A stretch of 8,220 nucleotides of DNA from Microcaldota archaeon. Lineage in GTDB: Archaea; Micrarchaeota; Micrarchaeia; Micrarchaeales; Micrarchaeaceae. Under the pieces are notes generated by a model, which did no database searches, was not told the DNA's origin, and saw nothing but the letters and a program-made list of their open reading frames with translations. Shown piece after piece: positions 1-5,016 of this stretch. Location of the stretch: contig JAJYZH010000019.1 of the NCBI GenBank assembly GCA_021800135.1, positions 1-8,220 of the forward strand, read 5' to 3'. Each line of letters opens with the position of its first letter. Position 1 is the first letter of the stretch. The translations under genes and the position numbers were made by a program.

Positions 1-441
1 GCGGAACTAAAACTGGGCACTTATACGATCCAGCTGGCCTTTACCGCTGACCGCGCAGAACACGTTGAGAAAGAGATACTACCAACCTTGGAAAAGGGCA
101 TAAGTGTAGTATCAGACCGTTATAAGTATTCCACGCCGGCGTACGGAGTGCTTACCGGCCTGCCAGAAGATAAGATAAACGCGCTTTACGCTGCAAATGC
201 CCCCTTTCCTGATTCCGACATTACTCTTCTGCTTGACATAGATCCGAGGAATGCATTCCTGGCGCAGCGTGAAAAGTTGGAGTCGTTCGAACGGAAGGAT
301 TACTCAGACAAGGACAGGATGAGGAACGCGTATCTAAGGCAGTGCGAAGCCGATAAAAACTGCGTAAAAATAGACGGTTATCAGAGAATAGAAGCCGTAC
401 ACGATATTGTAGTAAAAGAGGTCCTTAAGGTGCTTAGATGA
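1..441 (+). CDS. tmk: Thymidylate kinase (dTMP kinase), 5'-truncated by window edge
   Basis: Phosphorylates dTMP to dTDP with ATP in the cytoplasm, on the route to dTTP. The reading frame is open from base 1 and gives 146 codons before TGA at 439-441. Visible family marks are FTADRAEHVEKEI (fragment residues 14-26), the DRY motif (39-41) followed by YSTPAYG (43-49), the core strand LLLDIDP at about 75-81, and a lid-like Arg/Glu-rich stretch with REKLESFERKDY. The family is usually about 200-215 residues, so roughly 60-70 N-terminal residues, including the P-loop, lie outside the window. thyX follows after 10 nt with an SD starting at the tmk stop codon, which suggests one operon making and phosphorylating dTMP. 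The family call is secure; the N-terminus cannot be judged. Confidence 0.93.
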   Translation, partial: AELKLGTYTIQLAFTADRAEHVEKEILPTLEKGISVVSDRYKYSTPAYGVLTGLPEDKINALYAANAPFPDSDITLLLDIDPRNAFLAQREKLESFERKDYSDKDRMRNAYLRQCEADKNCVKIDGYQRIEAVHDIVVKEVLKVLR

Positions 442-449
442 AGGTGGTG
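442..449 (+). promoter_or_regulatory. Shine-Dalgarno of thyX
   Basis: AGGTGGTG lies 2 nt before the ATG at 452 and immediately follows the tmk stop, overlapping its last base region. It matches the archaeal anti-SD (GGAGGTGAT complement). It supports the ATG at 452 over a downstream Met and indicates translation from a shared tmk-thyX message. Confidence 0.7.
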
Positions 450-451
450 GT

Positions 452-1396
452 ATGGTGCAAAACAATATAGAAAAAACTTCCGACACTCCGATGCAACGCA
501 TTACGAACAGTGAGCTGGACAAGTTAATAGGTGTCAAGTTCCCAGTCTTGGATCACGGCTTCGTTATGCTAGTTGACTACATGGGCGGGGATTCCTCAAT
601 AGTGCAGGCCGCGCGTGTTTCATACGGCTCTGGCACAAAGACGTTCAGGGAGGACGAGGGTCTTATTCGTTACCTGATGCGCCACGATCATACTACTCCG
701 TTTGAGATGGTGGAATTCAAGTTCGCAATGCGGATGCCGTTTTTCGTTGCCAGACAGATAGTCCGCCATAGGACTGTAAGTATAAACGAATACTCGGCCA
801 GGTATTCTGTGGTGCCGGACTTCTACTATATTCCAGAAAAAGACGATATAACAGCGCAATCTGCTACTAATAGGCAGGGACGCGATTCGGAAAAGAAGCT
901 TCCTAATGAGGTTGTCGAGTGGTTCAGGAATTCTGTTACGGAGCATTCAAAAGATTCGTACAGCTTATATGAAAAGGCGCTGGAGTCAGGAATACCGCGG
1001 GAACTCGCCAGGATGGTATTGCCACTTAACTATTACACTGAATGGTATTGGAAGATAAATCTGCATAACATGTTCCACTTCCTGCAGTTGAGAATCGATC
1101 CTCATGCCCAGGAAGAAACAAGGAGATATGCCATGGCGATGGCTGAGATAGTGAAGATCGCGGTTCCTGTAGCGTATAAGGCGTTTGAGGACTTCTCTCT
1201 GCATGCGGTCAGGTTCTCGGAAAAGGAAAGCATGGCAGTTAAAGATATGCTGAACGGCGCGAGCTTCGAAGACTCTGCGAACAGGAACGGACTCCGGCTT
1301 TACAAGGAGGATGGTACGGCGTTCAAGACTGGCGAGGGTCCGGAGTTCATACAGAAAATGGAACGGCTTACCAAAAGGAATATGCTAAGGGTATAA
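452..1396 (+). CDS. thyX: Flavin-dependent thymidylate synthase ThyX
   Basis: Converts dUMP to dTMP using methylene-tetrahydrofolate, FAD and NADPH; the family works as a homotetramer. The 314-residue product has the ThyX signature RHRTVSINEYSARY at residues 105-118 (RHR, seven residues, then Ser115). It also has HDHTTPFEMVEF (78-89) in the substrate/FAD region, QSATNRQGR (136-144), and the C-terminal FLQLRIDPHAQEETR (210-224), which carries the conserved Arg and the dUMP-side residues. The ATG at 452 is favoured over Met14 by a strong SD (AGGTGGTG, 442-449). At 314 residues it is longer than the common 210-250 residue forms. The extra length is the N-terminus and a C-terminal tail after residue 255. 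From memory, the motif wording resembles the long bacterial (alphaproteobacterial) ThyX type, so transfer from bacteria is possible. It stops 8 nt before the convergent tRNA gene. Confidence 0.97.
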   Translation: MVQNNIEKTSDTPMQRITNSELDKLIGVKFPVLDHGFVMLVDYMGGDSSIVQAARVSYGSGTKTFREDEGLIRYLMRHDHTTPFEMVEFKFAMRMPFFVARQIVRHRTVSINEYSARYSVVPDFYYIPEKDDITAQSATNRQGRDSEKKLPNEVVEWFRNSVTEHSKDSYSLYEKALESGIPRELARMVLPLNYYTEWYWKINLHNMFHFLQLRIDPHAQEETRRYAMAMAEIVKIAVPVAYKAFEDFSLHAVRFSEKESMAVKDMLNGASFEDSANRNGLRLYKEDGTAFKTGEGPEFIQKMERLTKRNMLRV

Positions 1397-1404
1397 TATT
1401 GAGA

Positions 1405-1520
1405 CGCCGGGAGGGGGAATCGAACCCCCGAAGGCCTTTTATAGCCAAACAGCTTAGCAGGCTGCCGCCCTTTCGTGCATAAATGCACTCGCATACTATG
1501 TACCACTAGGCGATCCCGGC
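1405..1520 (-). tRNA. tRNA-Ser(GCU) with a 30-nt D-loop intron
   Basis: On the minus strand the acceptor strands GCCGGGA (1520-1514) and TCCCGGC (1412-1406) pair perfectly and leave G73 at 1405; CCA is not encoded. The T-arm is GGGGG-TTCGATT-CCCCC (1429-1413). The anticodon arm is GCAGC-CTGCTAA-GCTGT (1465-1449), with anticodon GCU at 1458-1456, which reads AGC/AGU Ser codons. The 19-nt variable region (1448-1430) folds as GGCT/GGCC around ATAAAA, giving the class II long arm expected of tRNA-Ser. The D-arm is normal only if 30 nt are removed: GCCT (1511-1508), loop AGTGGTA, GGGC (1470-1467). The mature tRNA would be 86 nt. The SRP RNA lies 16 nt upstream on the same strand. Confidence 0.95.
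1472..1501 (-). other. tRNA-Ser intron in the D-loop (tRNA position 20/21), bulge-helix-bulge
   Basis: The precursor folds as follows, reading the minus strand. The D-stem GCCT/GGGC is the outer helix. AGTG (1507-1504) faces CACG (1477-1474), with three Watson-Crick pairs and one A-G mismatch. The two 3-nt bulges on opposite strands are GTA (1503-1501) and AAA (1473-1471). An inner helix CATA/TATG is capped by ATGC-GAGT-GCAT. This is the substrate layout of the archaeal tRNA splicing endonuclease. Cutting after the second base of each bulge removes 1501-1472 and restores a normal AGTGGTA D-loop. Shifting both cuts by one base gives the same product. Archaeal introns mostly sit at 37/38; D-arm introns are a minority class. 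The intron call is inference from folding, but two independent lines agree: the mature D-arm and the BHB. Confidence 0.85.
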
Positions 1521-1536
1521 ATTGTATGCTCAGTTA

Positions 1537-1801
1537 AGTGGCAAAAGCAGGAATTGCACCAAAACGTAAGACAAAGTTTATCGCACGTCCGTTCGATTTT
1601 GTATCACAGAAGCGCAGTTTTGCATGCTTAAGGTTGCTCCTTCCGGCCTGGCCTGGTTCACACACAAATCCTGCCCACTGGGGCAAAGTCTCATAACTTC
1701 CGTGCGGGCTTTGAAGTACGTTATGGCACGCATCCTGCATTGGCCCGCCGTAAAGGGATTTGCGTTCAGGAAACCCTTAGCTTCCCGGCCTATTTGCCAC
1801 T
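1537..1801 (-). ncRNA. ffs: Signal recognition particle RNA (7S RNA)
   Basis: The RNA scaffold of the SRP, binding SRP54 and SRP19 for cotranslational targeting of membrane and secreted proteins. The diagnostic part is helix 8 at about 1657-1630 on the minus strand: ACCAGGCCAGGCC, a GGAA tetraloop at 1644-1641, then GGAGCAACCTT. This is the universally conserved SRP54 site. The ends pair as archaeal helix 1, AGTGGCAAA with TTTGCCACT (1801-1793 with 1545-1537). Helix 5 is visible as GCAGG/CCTGC, AACGTA/TACGTT, CAAAG/CTTTG and CGCAC/GTGCG. A small hairpin GCCC-CAGT-GGGC fits helix 6. The 5' domain after helix 1 fits helices 3-4. At about 265 nt it is short for an archaeal 7S RNA (usually about 300). 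The exact ends are inferred from helix 1. Confidence 0.93.
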
Positions 1802-1818
1802 ATACTATGATTCAAACC

Positions 1819-1827
1819 AATTAAATA
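1819..1827 (-). promoter_or_regulatory. TATA-like box for the SRP RNA-tRNA-Ser transcript
   Basis: On the minus strand TATTTAATT sits about 20-26 nt before the inferred SRP RNA 5' end at about 1801, the usual distance for an archaeal box A. No separate promoter is visible in the 16 nt between the SRP RNA and the tRNA, so the tRNA probably depends on this one. Assigned by position and composition only. Confidence 0.55.
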
Positions 1828-1865
1828 GGTTTTTGTTGAAGCTCCAAATTCTCGTAATGATAGAA

Positions 1866-1872
1866 TTATAAA
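1866..1872 (+). promoter_or_regulatory. TATA-like box for aIF2-beta
   Basis: TTATAAA is followed by the AGG-rich leader of the aIF2-beta gene. Transcription would start near 1893-1900, leaving a leader of about 40 nt before the TTG at 1938. With the minus-strand box at 1819-1827 it makes 1802-1937 a divergent promoter region. I see no other gene in this interval. Confidence 0.5.
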
Positions 1873-1926
1873 GGTTAAAGCAGTCATATTAGACATCGGT
1901 TGCATCGCTTTCTGCATGCACTGTAC

Positions 1927-1932
1927 AAGGTG
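1927..1932 (+). promoter_or_regulatory. Shine-Dalgarno deciding the TTG start of aIF2-beta
   Basis: AAGGTG lies 5 nt before TTG at 1938. Upstream in this frame there is a stop (TAG, 1890-1892) and no ATG or GTG between it and 1938; the next in-frame ATG would remove about 45 residues. The SD therefore selects TTG. It lies partly in the loop of a small dyad, GTACA (1923-1927) and TGTAC (1931-1935). Confidence 0.65.
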
Positions 1933-1937
1933 TACTT

Positions 1938-2354
1938 TTGGAAGACAATGAATACGAAAAGCTTCTGAGCCGGGCACTGTCTAAAGTTCCAACGCTCGGC
2001 GCGCAGACTTCGGACTTCGTGATACCAAAGGCGGAGTCGATAAACGAGGGAACGAAGACCATAGTAAACAACATAATGGCCATAGCGGACAAGGCAAGAA
2101 GGAAAGCAGAGGAGATAGCAAGGTACCTCAGCAAGGAGCTTGGCGTGCCAATCTCTATAGAAGGGCAGCGAATGATAATAAATGGGAGATTCACCGGAAA
2201 AGATCTTGACGCACGCATTCTCAATTACTTCAATATCTATGTAATATGCAAGGAGTGTCACAAGCCTGACTCCCATTTGGAGAGTGCAGGCCGCGGGATT
2301 TTGTATTTCGTATGCGAGGCCTGCGGAGCAAGGTATGCAGTGAAGAACTACTAA
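1938..2354 (+). CDS. Translation initiation factor aIF2 subunit beta
   Basis: The beta subunit of the heterotrimeric aIF2, which brings initiator Met-tRNA to the small ribosomal subunit; beta docks on the gamma GTPase. The product has 138 residues, the usual archaeal length (about 135-140). The N-terminal helix YEKLLSRALSKVP (6-18) matches the gamma-binding segment. A central alpha/beta domain follows (about 25-100), with FVIPKAES and GRFTGKDLDARILNY. The C-terminal zinc ribbon has Cys104 and Cys107 (CKEC) and Cys126 and Cys129 (CEAC). The start is TTG, chosen because of the SD at 1927-1932 and because the helix begins there. aIF1A follows after 10 nt, so the two initiation factors are likely cotranscribed. 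Confidence 0.96.
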   Translation: MEDNEYEKLLSRALSKVPTLGAQTSDFVIPKAESINEGTKTIVNNIMAIADKARRKAEEIARYLSKELGVPISIEGQRMIINGRFTGKDLDARILNYFNIYVICKECHKPDSHLESAGRGILYFVCEACGARYAVKNY

Positions 2355-2364
2355 GGCGTTTAGA

Positions 2365-2688
2365 ATGAGAGGGGAATCGAGGTTTCATGATGCACGAAGG
2401 GGCGCGCCGATCGCGTACTCCACCAAGAGGCCTGGGATGGGGGAGGTAGTCGGAATAGTGGAAAAAGCGGCCGGATCGACCAACTTTATAGTGAAGTGCA
2501 GTGACGGCAACGAAAGGACATGCACAATACCTGGGAGGCTTAGGAGGAGGTTTTGGATAAAAGTGAATGACCTGGTCCTTGTAAAGCCCTGGGTGGTTCA
2601 ATCAAACGAACGGGGAGACATAATGTGGAGGTACAGCAAGATGGACGCAGAAATCCTTAGAAGGGACGGTTTCATTAACAACCTCTAG
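2365..2688 (+). CDS. Translation initiation factor aIF1A
   Basis: Binds the A-site side of the small ribosomal subunit and helps initiator tRNA and mRNA placement; the homologue of eukaryotic eIF1A and bacterial IF1. The product has 107 residues. A basic N-terminal tail (MRGESRFHDARR) leads into an OB-fold (S1-IF1 type) from about residue 25 to 100, with GEVVGIVEKAAGSTNFIVKC, IPGRLRRRFWIKVNDLVLV and a DIMWRYSKMDAEILRRDGF ending typical of archaeal aIF1A. The ATG at 2365 is preceded by AAGGCG (2353-2358) overlapping the aIF2-beta stop. Some archaeal versions have shorter N-termini, but the upstream stop and the SD support this start. Confidence 0.95.
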   Translation: MRGESRFHDARRGAPIAYSTKRPGMGEVVGIVEKAAGSTNFIVKCSDGNERTCTIPGRLRRRFWIKVNDLVLVKPWVVQSNERGDIMWRYSKMDAEILRRDGFINNL

Positions 2689-2770
2689 CAATTCCCGCCT
2701 CGGAAAAGCCCTAAGCAGCGATATACAACTATCCGCCCGTAGTGGGGAATATACCTCAGAAAAAGAAAAC

Positions 2771-2778
2771 ATTATAAA
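2771..2778 (+). promoter_or_regulatory. TATA-like box for cdc6/orc1
   Basis: ATTATAAA preceded by the purine run AAAAAGAAAA fits an archaeal BRE plus TATA box. Transcription would begin near 2797-2803, leaving a very short leader in front of the ATG at 2810 with the SD at its extreme 5' end. Position-based call. Confidence 0.5.
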
Positions 2779-2799
2779 CAAATATCAACAATATAACAC

Positions 2800-2805
2800 G
2801 GAGGT
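2800..2805 (+). promoter_or_regulatory. Shine-Dalgarno of cdc6/orc1
   Basis: GGAGGT, a full archaeal SD core, lies 4 nt before the ATG at 2810. It overlaps the right arm (2801-2808) of the inverted repeat that flanks the promoter. Confidence 0.75.
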
Positions 2806-2809
2806 ATAC

Positions 2810-4036
2810 ATGCCAACTCTTAGCGACCTGCTCGTGGAGTCTAAAATATTCGCAGAGAGGGCAGTGCTGTCCCCGCACTACGTTCCAGAAAAGCTGCAGT
2901 TCAGGGACAAGGAGATAAACGGCATAGAGAAAAACATAGCGCCGGCACTCAAGGGAGAGAAAGGAAGGAACCTCTTCATATACGGTAAGACGGGTACCGG
3001 AAAGACGTCATGCACAAAATACGTTATAGAAGAGGTAAACAAGATCCCGAACACAAGATCCAAGATATCCTATGTCAATTGCAGGATCTACAATTCAAGG
3101 TTCCGGGTGCTAAACAAGATAATAAGCGACCACATACCAACATATGCAAAGCGCGGTTATGGCGCAGTCGACCTTTATGAGAAGCTTGCAAGCTGGATCG
3201 AGGAGGATAACAAGATACTCGTAGTAGTCCTTGACGAGATAGATGTTGTAAAGGACCTTGATGACCTGATATACACTCTTACTAGAATAAACAGCGACAT
3301 AAAAGCAGGCGGGGTTTCAATAATAGGCATATCGAACAAGATCTCGTTTAAGGAAGACCTGGACCCAAGAAGCCTTTCCGCGCTATACGAAAACGAACTG
3401 GTATTCGCTCCATACAACGCGAACGAGATATACGCTATAATCAAAGACAGGGTCGAGAAAGGATTCAAGCCCCATATAGTAGATGACGAAGTGCTGCGTT
3501 TCATAGCGGCTTCCTCCGCCAAGGAGGGAGGAGATGCCAGGTTTTCGCTTACAGTGCTTTCGAAAGCCGGAGAGCTCGCCGAAGACGAGAACGGCACTAG
3601 CGTTACGATAGGGGAGGTGCAGCGCGCCCTGAAGATCGCCGAGAGCGAGGTTGTTTACGATCTGATCTCCACCCTTCCAGAGCACCAGAAGCTGCTTCTT
3701 TACTCGCTTGCCGTGCTTAGCAGCAGCGGCGGGACATACAAGAAGCTCACCGACGGAGTTGACACATACCTGTTCAGCGGAGAGGTTTACAGCAGATATA
3801 AGTCTATGGCCGAGAGCATGCACAGGGAATGCAAGAGCGAAAGGTGGTACAGGAAATACCTGTCAGAACTTGAGATGCAGGGACTTATACTCTCGTACGA
3901 GTCCGGTAAAGGGATACGGGGCCACACTAAACTCATAAAGCTGCTCTACCCCAATAAGAAGATAAAGGAGGTCCTCGAAAAGGACCTCTTCGGAGAAAGG
4001 AACGAAGCTAAGGCCGAGAGGTTTGAAAACGCTTAG
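2810..4036 (+). CDS. cdc6: Orc1/Cdc6 replication initiator (AAA+ ATPase)
   Basis: Archaeal origin-binding initiator that loads the MCM helicase. The product has 408 residues, the usual length. The AAA+ module has Walker A GKTGTGKT (59-66), Walker B LVVVLDEID (137-145, with Asp142 and Glu143), sensor 1 GISN (Asn176) and sensor 2 GGDAR (240-244, Arg244). The C-terminal region, about 285-395, fits the winged-helix DNA-binding domain. All key ATPase residues are present, so it should be active. The ATG at 2810 has a strong SD. rnp3 starts 8-11 nt after its stop, so cdc6 is probably the first gene of a cdc6-rnp3-rnp2 unit. The sequence near the 3' end (3966-3990) can form a strong hairpin. Confidence 0.97.
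   Translation: MPTLSDLLVESKIFAERAVLSPHYVPEKLQFRDKEINGIEKNIAPALKGEKGRNLFIYGKTGTGKTSCTKYVIEEVNKIPNTRSKISYVNCRIYNSRFRVLNKIISDHIPTYAKRGYGAVDLYEKLASWIEEDNKILVVVLDEIDVVKDLDDLIYTLTRINSDIKAGGVSIIGISNKISFKEDLDPRSLSALYENELVFAPYNANEIYAIIKDRVEKGFKPHIVDDEVLRFIAASSAKEGGDARFSLTVLSKAGELAEDENGTSVTIGEVQRALKIAESEVVYDLISTLPEHQKLLLYSLAVLSSSGGTYKKLTDGVDTYLFSGEVYSRYKSMAESMHRECKSERWYRKYLSELEMQGLILSYESGKGIRGHTKLIKLLYPNKKIKEVLEKDLFGERNEAKAERFENA
3966..3990 (+). repeat. Hairpin in the 3' end of cdc6
   Basis: GAGGTCCT (3968-3975) and AGGACCTC (3981-3988) are perfect complements around a CGAAA loop. One G-T and one A-T pair extend the stem outward to 3966-3990. It encodes residues near 387-395 (EVLEKDLF), so coding constraint alone may explain it. 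There is no T-run after it, so it does not look like a terminator. Confidence 0.5.
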
Positions 4037-4042
4037 AGGGTG
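4037..4042 (+). promoter_or_regulatory. Shine-Dalgarno deciding the start of rnp3
   Basis: AGGGTG directly follows the cdc6 stop. It is 2 nt from the first TTG (4045) and 5 nt from the second (4048). The 5-nt spacing equals that of the other TTG gene in this window (aIF2-beta), so 4048 is preferred. Confidence 0.55.
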
Positions 4043-4047
4043 CTTTG

Positions 4048-4569
4048 TTGGACCTATACGATATAGTTGCACCCGGGTGCAACTTTAGGATTGAAGATGG
4101 CGCCCTGTTGGGATTCCGGAAAATCTTTGTGGGTGGAAAGGACTTTTCGGCGGCAGATCTCGATTCTAAAGGCAAAAGGAATGAAGATGCGGCCATGTTC
4201 ATCGGTTCCAACGAGAGGGAATTGGCCGCACACGCAAAATACGGCAAATTCATCCTGCCGGCAAGAATCGTAGTAAGTGCGCAGCTTCTCGCAAGGATCA
4301 AGGACAACGAAGCCGTATTGTGCATGCCGATGGAAAGGATAACCCTCACATACGGCCTTGTAAGGACGAAAAACATCTATCTGATGAAGAAAACATTCAG
4401 GATGGCAAAGAGGCTTGGGGCAAAAATATCGTTTGCAAGCATGGCATCATCCCCATCATCAATGAACTCGGCAGGCCAGCTTATAGAGCTGGGAAAGCTT
4501 ATAAGCGGAAACGAGGAATATGTCAGGAGAAGCCTTGGGATAGTAAACAAGTCTATAGCGGATGTGTGA
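4048..4569 (+). CDS. rnp3: Ribonuclease P protein component 3 (Rpp30 family)
   Basis: A protein subunit of RNase P, which cuts the 5' leader from pre-tRNA. The family has a PHP-like TIM-barrel fold and pairs with Pop5 (rnp2). From TTG 4048 it has 173 residues; TTG 4045 would add one. The start DLYDIVAP matches the usual opening strand. The C-terminal half has RITLTYGLV, the helix LMKKTFRMAKRLGAKISFAS, a Ser-rich loop SPSSMNSAGQLIELGKLI, and a final helix ending VRRSLGIVNKSIAD, the usual Rpp30 ending. It is short compared with the common 200-240 residues, and sequence similarity alone is modest. The call leans on the pairing with rnp2 (TGAATG junction, no spacer) and on the conserved superoperon order. 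Confidence 0.85.
   Translation: MDLYDIVAPGCNFRIEDGALLGFRKIFVGGKDFSAADLDSKGKRNEDAAMFIGSNERELAAHAKYGKFILPARIVVSAQLLARIKDNEAVLCMPMERITLTYGLVRTKNIYLMKKTFRMAKRLGAKISFASMASSPSSMNSAGQLIELGKLISGNEEYVRRSLGIVNKSIADV
4065..4084 (+). repeat. 20-nt perfect palindrome at the start of rnp3
   Basis: AGTTGCACCC and its exact complement GGGTGCAACT adjoin with no spacer, 17 nt inside rnp3 (codons for VAPGCNF). As RNA it can make an 8-bp stem with a 4-nt loop near the start codon. As DNA it is a two-fold symmetric site. No known operator is recognised. Confidence 0.6.
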
Positions 4570-4911
4570 ATGAAAGAGAAGAGACGCTACATACTGGCAA
4601 AGTCCTCTAAACCAGTTACAGGGGACGCTCTACCCGCGTTCGAAAGCAGCCTCTACCACGAGCTGCTGAAGATGCTCGGGGAGCTCAATTACGCCGATGC
4701 CAATCCAAAAATAATAAAGATGATGGACAACGGTCTATTCATACTCAGGACCAACATGGAAGGCACTGGGGCTTGCATTCGGGCTCTCGCCATGATAAAG
4801 AAACTCAACGGCGAGGATGCCTTCTTCTATACCCTCAAGACGTCCGGGACAATACTGGCGCTCTCAAAGCCGCGCAGGGGCGATGCAGCCGCGGTATCGG
4901 TAGGCGTCTAA
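4570..4911 (+). CDS. rnp2: Ribonuclease P protein component 2 (Pop5 family)
   Basis: A protein subunit of RNase P that forms a heterodimer/tetramer with Rpp30 and supports the catalytic RNA domain. The 113 residues match the family length (about 110-130). Visible marks are the opening RRYIL (5-9), a helix around FESSLYHELLKMLGEL (24-39), the strand GLFILRTN (55-62), the helix IRALAMIKKLNG (70-81), and the SGT motif (92-94) in the strand LKTSGTILAL. The ATG starts directly at the rnp3 stop (TGAATG), so translation is probably coupled. The following 115 nt before psmA carry a separate promoter-like stretch. Confidence 0.85.
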   Translation: MKEKRRYILAKSSKPVTGDALPAFESSLYHELLKMLGELNYADANPKIIKMMDNGLFILRTNMEGTGACIRALAMIKKLNGEDAFFYTLKTSGTILALSKPRRGDAAAVSVGV

Positions 4912-4929
4912 AACGACCCCATAGTAAGA

Positions 4930-4938
4930 TTATTAAAT
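4930..4938 (+). promoter_or_regulatory. TATA-like box for the psmA-SBDS-exosome operon
   Basis: TTATTAAAT lies in the only gap of more than 35 nt between rnp2 and rrp42. A start near 4955-4962 would give a leader of about 65-70 nt before the ATG at 5027. The 115-nt gap otherwise holds no supported gene. Confidence 0.4.
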
Positions 4939-5016
4939 TATTACAGCCTAACCTATTTACTTTAGCAATGTCTTATCTTATCGCATTCCATTAATCGCAG
5001 CTGCATTCGTGTTGAT

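Larger units (their letters stand above)
2689..2809 (+). other. Intergenic region with cdc6 promoter; no gene seen
   Basis: This 121-nt gap has a mixed-composition left half and an AT-rich right half from about 2758. I see no recognisable origin recognition box next to the initiator gene. An 8-bp inverted repeat, TATACCTC (2750-2757) and GAGGTATA (2801-2808), brackets the AT-rich part and the TATA-like box. Confidence 0.5.

Noticed and set aside
1405..1520. CRISPR or mobile element signal around the tRNA
   Set aside because: No repeated units, no integrase gene and no duplicated tRNA 3' end are seen in the window.
1624..1824. Plus-strand open frame of 66 codons
   Set aside because: It lies inside the SRP RNA gene on the opposite strand, has no SD and no protein-like character; the RNA explains the sequence.
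1840..1865. Box C/D small RNA in the divergent promoter region
   Set aside because: A TGATA-like C box resemblance at 1857-1862 is imperfect and has no D box at a suitable distance.
1884..2276. Minus-strand open frame of 130 codons overlapping aIF2-beta
   Set aside because: It is a shadow of the aIF2-beta gene, whose zinc ribbon and N-terminal helix make the plus strand certain.
2689..2809. Replication origin beside cdc6
   Set aside because: The right half is AT-rich, but no repeated origin recognition boxes or G-tracts of the usual form are visible, so it is not called as a feature.
3383..3823. Long minus-strand open frames within cdc6 and other genes (also 7618-8190)
   Set aside because: They overlap well-identified genes and reflect codon bias; the peptides show no family motifs.
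4968..4994. Eight-codon open frame in the psmA leader as a possible upstream regulatory peptide
   Set aside because: No SD precedes it and nothing in the peptide (MSYLIAFH) suggests stalling; short frames of this size occur by chance.
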